Shown here: in pieces, positions 45,667 to 53,078 of the stretch
Layout of the letters: each line of letters starts with the position of its first letter
How positions within the stretch are numbered: position 1 is the stretch's first letter
DNA from: Sporosarcina sp. FSL K6-2383
GTDB taxonomy: Bacteria > Bacillota > Bacilli > Bacillales_A > Planococcaceae
NCBI RefSeq assembly: GCF_038618305.1
Contig: NZ_CP152017.1
Span: forward strand, 2,457,501 to 2,521,500
DNA: 64,000 nucleotides
Direction: 5' to 3'
Position numbers and translations under genes: made by a program
Notes under the pieces: model-generated
Seen by the model: the letters and a program-made list of their open reading frames with translations, nothing else
What the model was told of the DNA's origin: nothing
Database searches by the model: none

Positions 45667-46368
45667 ATGAGCGGGTTTGTCATGGCAATCGTACAGCTAT
45701 GGCTCGAAATTCCTGCAGTGATCGGCTATATTCGGGGGCAGGCTTTTCAGCGTCCCCTTTCGAAGGAAGAAGAAGCGTCTTGCCTACAACGCCTCGCTGA
45801 AGGCGATGAAGACGCTAGAGACGAACTGATTGAACGCAATATGCGCCTCGTTGCCCATATCGTAAAAAAATTCCATCCAAAACACGAATTACTTGATGAT
45901 TATATCTCCATTGGAACCATTGGTCTCATGAAAGCTGTCAACAGCTTCACACCAGACCGAAAAACAAAACTAGCCACATACGCTGCCCGGTGTATTGAAA
46001 ATGAAATACTCATGTATTTGCGCACACAGAAAAAAGTTCAAAAAGACGTTTCCCTCTTCGATCCAATCGGTATGGATAAAGACGGTCAATCACTGCAAAT
46101 TGCAGATTTGCTTCAAACGGATGATGAAACCCCAGTCGAAGCAGTAGAATACAAGGAACGTAAAGAAAGATTATATCGACATCTTGGGAAACTAGATGGC
46201 CGAGAACTTGAAATCATTCAAAGACGTTACGGTTTACTCGATGATCAACCGATGACACAAAAAGAAATTGCAGAGCAACTCGATATATCCAGAAGCTATG
46301 TTTCGCGCATCGAAAAACGGGCAATCGTTAAACTATATCAGTTGTTTAAGCATGAGTATAATGAATAA
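45667..46368 (+). CDS. sigK: RNA polymerase sigma factor SigK (late mother-cell sporulation)
   Basis: Sigma-K drives late mother-cell gene expression (coat, cortex, lysis). The 233-residue product has an N-terminal pro-sequence-like hydrophobic stretch (MSGFVMAIVQLWLEIPAVIGYIRG region, removed by SpoIVFB in B. subtilis), region 2 (NMRLVAHIVKKF through AARCIENEILMYLR) and region 4 (TQKEIAEQLDISRSYVSRIEKRAIVKL). The gene is continuous, not split by a skin element. AGGAGGTGG precedes the ATG at 45667. It lies on the plus strand between yqeG and mtnN, away from its B. subtilis position. Confidence 0.95.
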   Translation: MSGFVMAIVQLWLEIPAVIGYIRGQAFQRPLSKEEEASCLQRLAEGDEDARDELIERNMRLVAHIVKKFHPKHELLDDYISIGTIGLMKAVNSFTPDRKTKLATYAARCIENEILMYLRTQKKVQKDVSLFDPIGMDKDGQSLQIADLLQTDDETPVEAVEYKERKERLYRHLGKLDGRELEIIQRRYGLLDDQPMTQKEIAEQLDISRSYVSRIEKRAIVKLYQLFKHEYNE

Positions 46369-46370
46369 GC

Positions 46371-46423
46371 AAAAAGGCGTTTCCATGCGGGGGTGATCCC
46401 AGCATAGGAAACGCCTCTTCTTT
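46371..46423. terminator. Bidirectional terminator after sigK
   Basis: AAAAAGGCGTTTCC pairs with GGAAACGCCTCTTCTTT around an inner ATGC/GCAT helix. It ends sigK on the plus strand and, on the minus strand, gives TTTTT after the stem, so it can also end the small peptide transcript. Confidence 0.85.
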
Positions 46424-46453
46424 ACGTAATTACGCCAGGACGTAATTGATTAC

Positions 46454-46534
46454 TCAGTTAGCACGAACCTCGCGGCCAATAACGATTGCAATAACTGTTG
46501 ATGCGATAAATACACCTGCCATTAGAAATAACAT
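46454..46534 (-). CDS. Candidate 26-residue membrane peptide
   Basis: An ATG at 46534 is preceded by AAGGAGGG at good spacing and starts a 26-codon frame: MLFLMAGVFIASTVIAIVIG followed by REVRAN. The peptide is one hydrophobic helix with a small charged C-terminus. It is flanked upstream by a structured repeat and a plausible promoter, and downstream by a terminator, which together look like a complete small gene. No family was recognised; single-helix peptides of this kind include toxins, regulators of membrane enzymes and sporulation peptides. Short length means chance cannot be ruled out, but the ribosome site and composition argue for translation. Confidence 0.6.
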   Translation of the reverse strand: MLFLMAGVFIASTVIAIVIGREVRAN

Positions 46535-46562
46535 GTGAAATCCCTCCTTGATTCAAAACTAA

Positions 46563-46676
46563 ATCAAACACGCCCCGGCGTGATTGCGTCCGGATTTTTT
46601 CGAGTAAGCTCGAAAAGTAACCCTCAAAAATCCGTGACACCCGCCAGAGGCTAGTTATCTGAATTCAGATAACTAA
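46563..46676 (-). repeat. Structured intergenic repeat, copy near the 26-residue peptide
   Basis: Read on the reverse strand: a perfect 24-base palindrome (46652-46675), the core GCCTCTGGCGGGTGTCAC, an outer GGATTTTT/AAAAATCC helix enclosing TTTTCGAG/CTCGAAAA, and a last hairpin CACGCC/GGCGTG. It has the same order of parts as the 130-bp tandem repeat at 19409 and the copies at 48235 and 52908. It would lie in the leader of the small peptide if the promoter at 46703 is used. Confidence 0.88.
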
Positions 46677-46702
46677 ACTTACATCTATCTTACCACGAAA
46701 TG

Positions 46703-46732
46703 ATTATAGTTTCGAGATAGCATTTAAAACAA
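46703..46732 (-). promoter_or_regulatory. Possible promoter within the end of mtnN
   Basis: TTGTTT and a perfect TATAAT are 18 bases apart on the reverse strand, overlapping the last codons of mtnN. Transcription would run through the structured repeat into the 26-codon frame. Confidence 0.5.
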
Positions 46733-47396
46733 TAGCAGTTGAATGACGAGCAGCAACTGGTAGGAACTCATCAAAGCTAATGGATGATTCTTTTCCTGCT
46801 ATATCCGATAGTGCACGAATAACAACAAATGGTGTACCGAATTGGTGACAGACCTGTGCAACAGCTGCTGCTTCCATCTCCGCAGCGATCATCGTTGGAA
46901 ATTGTTCCTTCACCTTGTCAACATGCTCCGCATTGCTCATGAACGTATCACCGGAAGCAATCAGCCCTGTCGCATGTGGATATTTCCCAATCTCCTCAAC
47001 AGCTGCACGCGCTACATCAATTAGTTTATCGTCTGAACGGTACGTCGCTGGCTGTCCCGGCACTTGCCCGAGCTCGTAACCGAAAGCAGTGACGTCGACA
47101 TCATGATGACGAACTTCATCAGAAATCACTACAGTTCCCACTTCAAGTGTTTCTAAAAATCCACCTGCTGACCCTGTATTCAATACGACATCCGGCTTAA
47201 AATTATTTAAGAGTAATGTTGTAGCCATTGCCGCATTTACTTTACCAATGCCACTTTTCACGAGAATTACCGTATGCTCGCCAATTTGTCCTTCAATCAG
47301 TTCACAGCCCGCCACGGTTGTCACTTGGCCCGAACTGATTTCTTCCCGTAATAGCTCTACTTCCTCTTCCATTGCACCAATTACCGCGATCTTCAT
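46704..47396 (-). CDS. mtnN: 5'-Methylthioadenosine/S-adenosylhomocysteine nucleosidase
   Basis: MtnN removes adenine from methylthioadenosine and S-adenosylhomocysteine, feeding methionine salvage and the methyl cycle. The 230-residue enzyme begins MKIAVIGAMEEEVELLRE; the nucleoside site shows VVLNTGSAGGFLETLEVGTVV and AAEMEAAAVAQVCH, with the catalytic Asp in ALSDIAGKES. The ATG at 47396 follows TGGAGG. It lies 36 bases after yrrS, as in B. subtilis. Confidence 0.97.
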   Translation of the reverse strand: MKIAVIGAMEEEVELLREEISSGQVTTVAGCELIEGQIGEHTVILVKSGIGKVNAAMATTLLLNNFKPDVVLNTGSAGGFLETLEVGTVVISDEVRHHDVDVTAFGYELGQVPGQPATYRSDDKLIDVARAAVEEIGKYPHATGLIASGDTFMSNAEHVDKVKEQFPTMIAAEMEAAAVAQVCHQFGTPFVVIRALSDIAGKESSISFDEFLPVAARHSTAIVLNAISKL

Positions 47397-47432
47397 ATTT
47401 TTTCCTCCAGTCATTCCCTTTTCCTGTACCGC

Positions 47433-48158
47433 TTAATATTCAAATTCCAACGTTTTCAATACATCCATCTTGACAGGTTTCCAGCCTTCACCATCAACCC
47501 ACTCTAAATAGACACGATATTTTTCGACTTTATCCTTTGTTGACACAATTCCCACAGATTTCTGAGGATCTCCACCATTTTTGATTTTCCAAAAAATCAT
47601 CGAATCTTGGGATAATCCAGTCGCGTATGCAAGTGCCTGTTGCTTTTCTGTCCAGTCAACGGACTCACCGTCATACTGCGATGCATGTTCACCTGTTTGT
47701 GTTGTGCCAATTGGTTGCCACGCTGCATTAATGACCGTCTCCGCAATGATTTCATCGTCCGATGTAACATAAGTCACAGAGCCACCTGCGCTTGCACCGT
47801 CGCCCTCCTCATCCATTTCGGGATCCGGTTCTACAATTGCTTCCGGCTGCTCAGTAGTCGGATCTGACGTGCTATCCTCCACTACTGGTTCCTCCACAGC
47901 TTCATCATCTTCTGCAGATGTATCCTCATCCTCAAGGATTGGGCTTGTCACTTCATCTGACGGATTGTCAACACCATCCGTTGTAATCATTTCACCATTA
48001 TCCACTTTTTCCTCATTATTACCATTAATAAATATTATCGCAGCTACAATGATAATGAGTAAGACAACTACTCCAATTAACATATTCAACAACATACTTG
48101 AACCTCTTCGATTTCTGTTACGCCCCGATCTTGAAAAATCAGGTTCCCTTTCAGCCAT
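47433..48158 (-). CDS. yrrS: YrrS-family membrane-anchored protein (DUF1510)
   Basis: The 241-residue protein resembles B. subtilis YrrS: a basic cytoplasmic N-terminus (residues 1-22), one membrane segment (about 23-44, LLNMLIGVVVLLIIIVAAII), a long acidic linker rich in Glu and Asp (about 50-125), and a C-terminal domain with WQPIGTTQTGEHASQYDGESVDW at about 155. YrrS has been linked to the penicillin-binding protein YrrR and septation in B. subtilis; here no pbp gene adjoins it. It has its own promoter upstream. Confidence 0.85.
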   Translation of the reverse strand: MAEREPDFSRSGRNRNRRGSSMLLNMLIGVVVLLIIIVAAIIFINGNNEEKVDNGEMITTDGVDNPSDEVTSPILEDEDTSAEDDEAVEEPVVEDSTSDPTTEQPEAIVEPDPEMDEEGDGASAGGSVTYVTSDDEIIAETVINAAWQPIGTTQTGEHASQYDGESVDWTEKQQALAYATGLSQDSMIFWKIKNGGDPQKSVGIVSTKDKVEKYRVYLEWVDGEGWKPVKMDVLKTLEFEY

Positions 48159-48205
48159 GCACCATCATCCTCCCTATCCAAGTTATCAGCATTCAGATAT
48201 AAACG

Positions 48206-48234
48206 ATTTTAAGGCAAATTGGTAGTTCTGGCAA
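48206..48234 (-). promoter_or_regulatory. Promoter of yrrS-mtnN
   Basis: TTGCCA and TAAAAT are 17 bases apart on the reverse strand, 48 bases before yrrS. The structured repeat ends directly upstream of the -35 box. Confidence 0.65.
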
Positions 48235-48376
48235 ATGATCAATCACGCCCCGGCGTGATTGCATCCGGATTTTGAATTGAGCTTGAGGCCTACAGGATGT
48301 AGGTCATGCAGGCGTTGCCACAGGAAGTCGCGAACTTAGACTGCCATCCTTAAAATCCCTGACACCCGCCGGAGGC
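48235..48376 (-). repeat. Structured intergenic repeat, copy with enlarged inner module
   Basis: Read on the reverse strand: core GCCTCCGGCGGGTGTC, outer GGATTTTA/CAAAATCC helix, and last hairpin AATCACGCC/GGCGTGATT. The inner hairpin is replaced by a longer module (48288-48337) that belongs to the second repeat family, also seen at 9278 and 34957. This shows the repeat is built from exchangeable parts. Confidence 0.82.
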
Positions 48377-48639
48377 TTGGGCCAACAAGACGTTGGTCAT
48401 GCAGGCGTTGCCAATCGAACAGCGAAGGGTTCGATTGGCCGTATTTCTGTGTTCTTTGTAGAAATTAAGGCACTGTTTCAGGACGTGGCGAACTTAGCCT
48501 GCGTTCCCCCATTCAGCCGGGGTTTGAACCCCCATTGAATTACAAATCTAGTTCGCATTCATCTTGCCACTTATAGAAGTGAAAGACTTCTGTAGCTGAC
48601 ACTCCGCTTTCAGTACAAACAAATTTGCTGAATGAAGTT
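48377..48639. repeat. Composite of repeat modules between greA and the structured repeat
   Basis: No gene is visible here. The stretch holds GCCAACAAGACGTTGGTCATGCA (similar to 34925-34948), a GCCAATCGAAC/GGTTCGATTGGC hairpin (48409-48439), CAGGACGTGGCGAACTTAGCCTGC (related to 9300-9318), and a segment with CACTTATAGAAGTG (48568-48581) shared with the copy at 52998-53078. It appears to be several repeat modules joined together. Confidence 0.65.
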
Positions 48640-48671
48640 AAAAAAACCACCCTCAATAAAGAAGGTGGTTA
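48640..48671 (-). terminator. Intrinsic terminator after greA
   Basis: AACCACC pairs with GGGTGGTT over a short AT loop, followed by seven T on the reverse strand, just past the greA stop codon. Confidence 0.85.
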
Positions 48672-48679
48672 TTGACCGT

Positions 48680-49156
48680 TCATTTTATTTTAAGAATGAC
48701 AACCAACATTTCTCCACCAGGAGTTGTAATTTTCACTTCATCATCTGCACGACGACCAATCAAAGCCTTAGCTATCGGAGAATCATTTGAAATAAGTCCT
48801 TCAATTGGATTCGCTTCAGCGGACCCGACAATTGTGTACGTTTCTTCATCACCATTAGGCAACTCTTTAAATGTAACCGTTTTCCCGAGTCGCACTTCAT
48901 CGGTATTCAATTCGTCTTCAGTGATAATAACTGAATTTCTTATCATCGACTCTAACGTTGAAATTTTACCTTCTAGAAAGCCTTGGTCTTCTTTTGCAGA
49001 ATCGTATTCCGAGTTCTCCGAAAGGTCACCGTAACTACGCGCGATTTTAATACGTTCTACGATTTCCTTACGTTTAACCGTTTTCAAAAATTCAAGCTCT
49101 TCTTCTAATTTTTGCTTACCTGCTACAGTCATTGGAAACTTCTTTTCTGTAATCAT
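48680..49156 (-). CDS. greA: Transcription elongation factor GreA
   Basis: GreA rescues backtracked RNA polymerase by promoting transcript cleavage. The 158-residue protein has the N-terminal coiled coil (about 8-75, [42 protein letters not shown], with the acidic tip) and the C-terminal FKBP-like domain with [26 protein letters not shown] precedes the ATG. It lies after udk as in B. subtilis. Confidence 0.97.
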   Translation of the reverse strand: MITEKKFPMTVAGKQKLEEELEFLKTVKRKEIVERIKIARSYGDLSENSEYDSAKEDQGFLEGKISTLESMIRNSVIITEDELNTDEVRLGKTVTFKELPNGDEETYTIVGSAEANPIEGLISNDSPIAKALIGRRADDEVKITTPGGEMLVVILKIK

Positions 49157-49258
49157 TTCACAACACTCCTCATATTCCTCTTCATAAAAATACTATGCCA
49201 CTCCTGCAATAGGTATGCGACATAGTGTTCATCTGTATAGAATTCTGTCATCATCATA

Positions 49259-49897
49259 TTACAGTTTCGTTCCAGATTCAAGAATTGTTTTTATTTTTGT
49301 AACCATTAAGTCAATTGCAACTTCATTATGCCCACCTTCTGGAATGATAATATCCGCATATCTCTTCGTTGGTTCAATGAATTGGTTATGCATCGGACGG
49401 ACGACGGACAAATACTGATCGATGACCGATTCGATTGTGCGCCCCCGCTCGTTAATGTCTCGCATAATGCGGCGAATAATGCGTAAATCTGCATCTGTAT
49501 CAACAAATAACTTAATATCCATTAACTCACGTAAACGCATATCCTCCAATACTAAAATTCCTTCCAGAATGATGACATCCTGCGGCTCGATATGTACCGT
49601 TTCGTCGGACCGTGTGTGTAAAGAATAATTATAGACCGGTTTTTCTATCGATTCCCGATTAAGTAACACCTCTACATGACTTATCAACAAATCTGTGTCA
49701 AAAGCTAACGGATGGTCATAATTCGTTTCAAGTCGTTCTTCAAATTCCAAGTGAGACTGGTCCTTATAATAATAATCCTGTTCGATGACTACGACAGAAT
49801 GTTCTTTAAATACATCATAGATTGAATGCGTAACACTCGTTTTACCGGATCCCGAACCACCGGCGATGCCGATGACGAGAGGTTTTTTGGATTGCAT
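49259..49897 (-). CDS. udk: Uridine kinase
   Basis: Udk phosphorylates uridine and cytidine in pyrimidine salvage. The 212-residue product has the P-loop [10 protein letters not shown] (about 13-22), DYYYKD, the YNHPLAFD-equivalent NYDHPLAFD, and [13 protein letters not shown] as lid. It lies between yrrM and greA; the two peptidase-like genes found upstream in B. subtilis (yrrN, yrrO) are absent. Confidence 0.96.
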   Translation of the reverse strand: MQSKKPLVIGIAGGSGSGKTSVTHSIYDVFKEHSVVVIEQDYYYKDQSHLEFEERLETNYDHPLAFDTDLLISHVEVLLNRESIEKPVYNYSLHTRSDETVHIEPQDVIILEGILVLEDMRLRELMDIKLFVDTDADLRIIRRIMRDINERGRTIESVIDQYLSVVRPMHNQFIEPTKRYADIIIPEGGHNEVAIDLMVTKIKTILESGTKL

Positions 49898-49927
49898 ATC
49901 TAACTTCCCCTTACATCAAATGTTTAG

Positions 49928-50569
49928 CTATTGTTCTTTTTTCACCGCGATTAACAGCCCGTCTCCCACTGATAGCAAAGAGGTTTCGTAATCTGGATGA
50001 TCCATAATCCATGCTGTAAATTCTTTTAAATTCCGTATCATCGTGCGATTACGTCTTGGAATGTCTTGCTCATCATACAATATAGCACCGTGCATGAACA
50101 TATTATCACAGTAAATGACTCCACCTGCTTCAATAGTTGGCGCATACTTTTCAAAAAAGCGTTTATACTGCCCTTTGGCAGCATCTATAAACAATGCATC
50201 GAAGGTTTGCTGAAAGATAATTGGCTCTTCTGTTAGCAACGCATCCGCTTCGACGATTGCAATCTGTTCTTCTAATCCACTGCGCGAAATATAGTCAACT
50301 GCTTTCAAATATCTAGTATTGTCACGTTCAACCGTCACAATTGAAGTATTTGGTAGTGCCTCCGCGATGCGGATAGCAGAATAGCCAATGGCACTACCAA
50401 TTTCAAGAATACGTTTAGGCTTTTGCAAACGTAATAGACTGATAAATAACGCCATACCGTCTCGGTCCATAATCGGCACATGATGTGTCGCCGCATAGCG
50501 TTCCATTTCAACGACAAACGGGCCTTGCTGCTTGTTAAAATTGGCTACATATGCCGCATACTTCGTCAT
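49928..50569 (-). CDS. trmR: tRNA 5-hydroxyuridine methyltransferase TrmR (YrrM)
   Basis: The 213-residue class I O-methyltransferase matches YrrM, identified in B. subtilis as TrmR, which methylates 5-hydroxyuridine to 5-methoxyuridine at tRNA position 34. The SAM loop is ILEIGSAIGYSAIRIAEALP (about 57-76), followed by FDALFIDAAKGQYKRFFEKY and VIYCDNMFMHG, typical of the caffeoyl-CoA O-methyltransferase-like fold. It lies after mltG. The hydroxylation partners TrhP1/P2, normally next to it, are not in this window. Confidence 0.88.
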   Translation of the reverse strand: MTKYAAYVANFNKQQGPFVVEMERYAATHHVPIMDRDGMALFISLLRLQKPKRILEIGSAIGYSAIRIAEALPNTSIVTVERDNTRYLKAVDYISRSGLEEQIAIVEADALLTEEPIIFQQTFDALFIDAAKGQYKRFFEKYAPTIEAGGVIYCDNMFMHGAILYDEQDIPRRNRTMIRNLKEFTAWIMDHPDYETSLLSVGDGLLIAVKKEQ

Positions 50570-50579
50570 GCTAATCCTC

Positions 50580-51704
50580 TCAATCTCCGGATAAATATAG
50601 GTCCCGGTTTTTCAAATGTTCTTCGTATGAATCAGTAAAATGATTGGTGCCTTCCTTATCCGCTAGGAAAAATAAATAATCCGTTTGCGAAGGATCGATA
50701 ACTGCTTCAAGTGATGACTTCCCTGCACCTGCAATTGGACCAGGTGGCAAGCCTTTATTGACATATGTGTTGTATGGATCCTGCACTTCTAAATCTGCAT
50801 AGAGAACACGATCCTTATGCTTCCCTAATGCATACAAAACTGTTGGATCCGTCTGTAATGGCATATCAATCTTCAGACGATTATAAAATACGCTCGCAAT
50901 CGTTTCTCGATCCGATTGTGCTGTCGCTTCTTCTTCCAATAAGGAAGCAAATGTCAGCAACCAGTGGACTGATTTCTCTTCTCTTTGTAAAAAATCTAAG
51001 TAAGGAGTGACATTTGTTGCTGTCGCCTGTACCATTGTATCGACAACCGTTGCGACGGTAGGCTTCTCCTCATAGAAAGGATACGTCGCCGGGAATAAAT
51101 AACCCTCAAGTGGATATTTGATATTTTCTGCTCGGATATCCTCTGTTAAAATGGTTGAATATTTCCCAATCAGCATACTGATTGTCGCCTCATCATTGAC
51201 GTAATCTAGAAACTCTTTTTCCGAAATACCCATGCGTTTTTCAATAACTGCCGCAATTTGCTGCAAAGTTAACCCTTCCGGCACCGTCATTGTAAATACA
51301 GGTTCTCGGTACACTTTGCCTGTCTTCAAGCTTTCAATCAATTCGTCAAAAGTCATGGCCTTCGTCAAATCGTACGTCCCTGCTTGAAATTGTGACTCAT
51401 TATTAAATTTTGCATAATACTTAAAGATACGTGCATCCTTAACAATGCCATTTTCAGCTAATTTAGCAGAAATCGTGTCCAATCCTGAACCAATCGGGAT
51501 TTCCACCACAATAACTTCCTCAGAATCTGGATCGACCGGTTGCAATGCACCTGTTATGTATTTATAAACAGAGCGTCCACCAATCAGACCGACAATGAGC
51601 ACCACGAGCGTAATGACAAGTACAATTCGTCTGACGATTTTTACTTCTTTCTTCTTTTCACGCATTCGTTCAAACATAACATCTTTTTTCGAACCATTAT
51701 CCAT
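50580..51704 (-). CDS. mltG: Endolytic transglycosylase MltG
   Basis: MltG cuts nascent peptidoglycan strands at the membrane, acting as a terminase. The 374-residue product has a cytoplasmic basic N-terminus, one membrane segment (about 24-44, IVLVITLVVLIVGLIGG), a LysM-like subdomain (VPEGLTLQQIAAVIEKR) and the YceG catalytic domain with the Glu in FASLLEEEA and the C-terminal NTYVNKGLPPGPIAGAGKSSLEA. The ATG at 51704 follows AGAGGTGG. It matches B. subtilis YrrL in place. Confidence 0.95.
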   Translation of the reverse strand: MDNGSKKDVMFERMREKKKEVKIVRRIVLVITLVVLIVGLIGGRSVYKYITGALQPVDPDSEEVIVVEIPIGSGLDTISAKLAENGIVKDARIFKYYAKFNNESQFQAGTYDLTKAMTFDELIESLKTGKVYREPVFTMTVPEGLTLQQIAAVIEKRMGISEKEFLDYVNDEATISMLIGKYSTILTEDIRAENIKYPLEGYLFPATYPFYEEKPTVATVVDTMVQATATNVTPYLDFLQREEKSVHWLLTFASLLEEEATAQSDRETIASVFYNRLKIDMPLQTDPTVLYALGKHKDRVLYADLEVQDPYNTYVNKGLPPGPIAGAGKSSLEAVIDPSQTDYLFFLADKEGTNHFTDSYEEHLKNRDLYLSGD

Positions 51705-51766
51705 ACGCAATCCACCTCTTTCAATCGGAGCTTCGATCATCTGCCCCTTATCAATTGACCCCATAC

Positions 51767-51796
51767 AAAAACGGAACGGTCTGCACCGTCCCGTCC
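51767..51796 (-). terminator. Intrinsic terminator between yrzB and mltG
   Basis: ACGGGACGGT pairs with ACCGTTCCGT (one G-T pair) around GCAG, then TTTTG on the reverse strand. It ends the yrzL-ruvX-yrzB unit. Confidence 0.8.
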
Positions 51797-51809
51797 GTGC
51801 ACTTATGGA

Positions 51810-52106
51810 TTATTCTTCGTCTTCGTCCTCTTCAGCGAGAAACGTGTTCAGCATTTCTTCAATCATTTCCCACTCTGCGTCATCTTCGATTGGCATCAAT
51901 TCGCCATCTTCATTGTCTTCAGAAGGGATGAAAGAAGATGCGTGAATTTCAACTTCTTCGTCGTCCTCGGTATCATCTTCTCCTAAAATATGATAAAGAA
52001 CATATGATTTACCAAATTCTTCTGAGTCGAATGTGAAAATAACCTCACATACATGTTCAACTCCATTTTCGTCTACAATCGTCATTGTTTCTTGTCCGTG
52101 TTCCAT
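51810..52106 (-). CDS. yrzB: Acidic protein YrzB (DUF1292)
   Basis: A 98-residue very acidic protein of the DUF1292 family. It begins [20 protein letters not shown], followed by [19 protein letters not shown] and a tail dominated by Asp and Glu. The ATG at 52106 follows GAGGTGATCGG; ten upstream codons lie in ruvX and are excluded. It follows ruvX, the conserved yrzL-ruvX-yrzB order. Function is unknown. Confidence 0.9.
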   Translation of the reverse strand: MEHGQETMTIVDENGVEHVCEVIFTFDSEEFGKSYVLYHILGEDDTEDDEEVEIHASSFIPSEDNEDGELMPIEDDAEWEMIEEMLNTFLAEEDEDEE

Positions 52107-52119
52107 TCCGATCACCTCT

Positions 52120-52536
52120 TCAATTTTTTGAATCAAGATACCCTTGAAGGATCATGATTGCTGCCATTTTATCAATAACAGTCTTTCTTTTTTTACGACT
52201 CACATCAGCATCTATTAATACACGCTCTGCAGCCATCGTCGTCAGTCGCTCGTCCCATAATATAGCCGGGAAACCAAAAGTTTCTGTTAGTAGGCTCGCA
52301 TAGTTCTCAGATGCTTCCCCTCTCGGTCCAACTGTGTTATTCATATTTTTAGGGTAGCCCACTACAAATCCAGTGACATCGTATTCTTTTACGAGCTCTC
52401 GGATTCTTTCCACGCCAAACTGGCCGGCACTTTCATCGATCTTTATCGTTTCAATGCCTTGGGCTGTCCACCCAAGCGCATCACTGATCGCAACGCCGAC
52501 CGTTTTGGTCCCTACATCCAATCCCATTGTCCTCAA
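52120..52536 (-). CDS. ruvX: Pre-16S rRNA nuclease / RuvX-like YqgF family (YrrK)
   Basis: The 138-residue RNase H-fold protein belongs to the YqgF/RuvX family, reported to process the 5' end of 16S rRNA or cut Holliday junctions. It starts [19 protein letters not shown], has [15 protein letters not shown] in the middle and the acidic DERLTT near the end. The TTG at 52536, nine bases after GGAGG, was chosen; an ATG three codons later is less well placed. It overlaps the end of the upstream gene by four bases. Confidence 0.92.
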   Translation of the reverse strand: MRTMGLDVGTKTVGVAISDALGWTAQGIETIKIDESAGQFGVERIRELVKEYDVTGFVVGYPKNMNNTVGPRGEASENYASLLTETFGFPAILWDERLTTMAAERVLIDADVSRKKRKTVIDKMAAIMILQGYLDSKN

Positions 52537-52805
52537 TCCGGTTTTCCTCCGTTTTCACGGATATAAAACTTAACAAGTTCTTCTAAAATCTCGTCTCGTT
52601 CCAATTTCCGAATTAAATTACGTGCTTCTTCATGACGTGGTATATACGCTGGATCGCCCGATAGAAGATAGCCAACAATCTGGTTGATTGGGTTATATCC
52701 CTTATCATCTAGTGCCTTGTGCACATGGAGCATGACCTGCTTCACTTCCTGCTCCATCGATTCTTCGGGAAAGCTAAATTTCATCGTCTTATCGTATGAA
52801 TCCAT
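52533..52805 (-). CDS. ireB: IreB-family regulatory protein (YrzL)
   Basis: The 90-residue protein belongs to the UPF0297/IreB family, whose Enterococcus member is a substrate of the PASTA kinase IreK and affects cephalosporin resistance. The family core [38 protein letters not shown] is intact, with threonines near the N-terminus ([10 protein letters not shown]). The ATG at 52805 was preferred. It leads the ireB-ruvX-yrzB unit from a good promoter. Confidence 0.92.
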   Translation of the reverse strand: MDSYDKTMKFSFPEESMEQEVKQVMLHVHKALDDKGYNPINQIVGYLLSGDPAYIPRHEEARNLIRKLERDEILEELVKFYIRENGGKPD

Positions 52806-52862
52806 GATCGACACCCCGCTTTCAGATCATCCGTTTACGAATCGGATAGTATTCAAGTTTTC

Positions 52863-52891
52863 ATTATACCCGATTTGCTTCTCCTCATCAA
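52863..52891 (-). promoter_or_regulatory. Sigma-A promoter of ireB-ruvX-yrzB
   Basis: TTGATG and a perfect TATAAT are 17 bases apart on the reverse strand, 57 bases before ireB. The structured repeat ends just upstream. Confidence 0.75.
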
Positions 52892-52907
52892 TTACACTGA
52901 AGACATC

Positions 52908-53078
52908 AATTGCGCCTCGGCGTAATTGCGTTGGGATTTTGAATTGTGCATAGCACAATTAACTTCCCTCAAAATCCCTAACATCCGCCGGAGTCTTAAC
53001 TTGAATCTGCAGATTGAAATACTCTTCTGGCATTCATCCTGCCACTTATAGAAGTGGGAACTTCTGCTGAATCAAGTT
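52908..53078 (-). repeat. Structured intergenic repeat, copy after alaS
   Basis: Read on the reverse strand: a long first helix (AACTTGATTCAGCAG with CTGCAGATTCAAGTT, enclosing a CCCACTTC/GAAGT-type inner hairpin), the core CTCCGGCGGATG, an outer GGGATTTTGA/TTCAAAATCCC helix enclosing TTGTGC/GCACAA, and a last hairpin with ACGCC/GGCG. It reaches the alaS stop codon. Paired positions differ from the other copies while pairing is kept. Confidence 0.87.

Noticed and set aside
46458..46640. 60-codon minus-strand frame across the repeat near sigK
   Set aside because: It is made of repeat sequence read in one frame and overlaps the better supported 26-codon frame in another.
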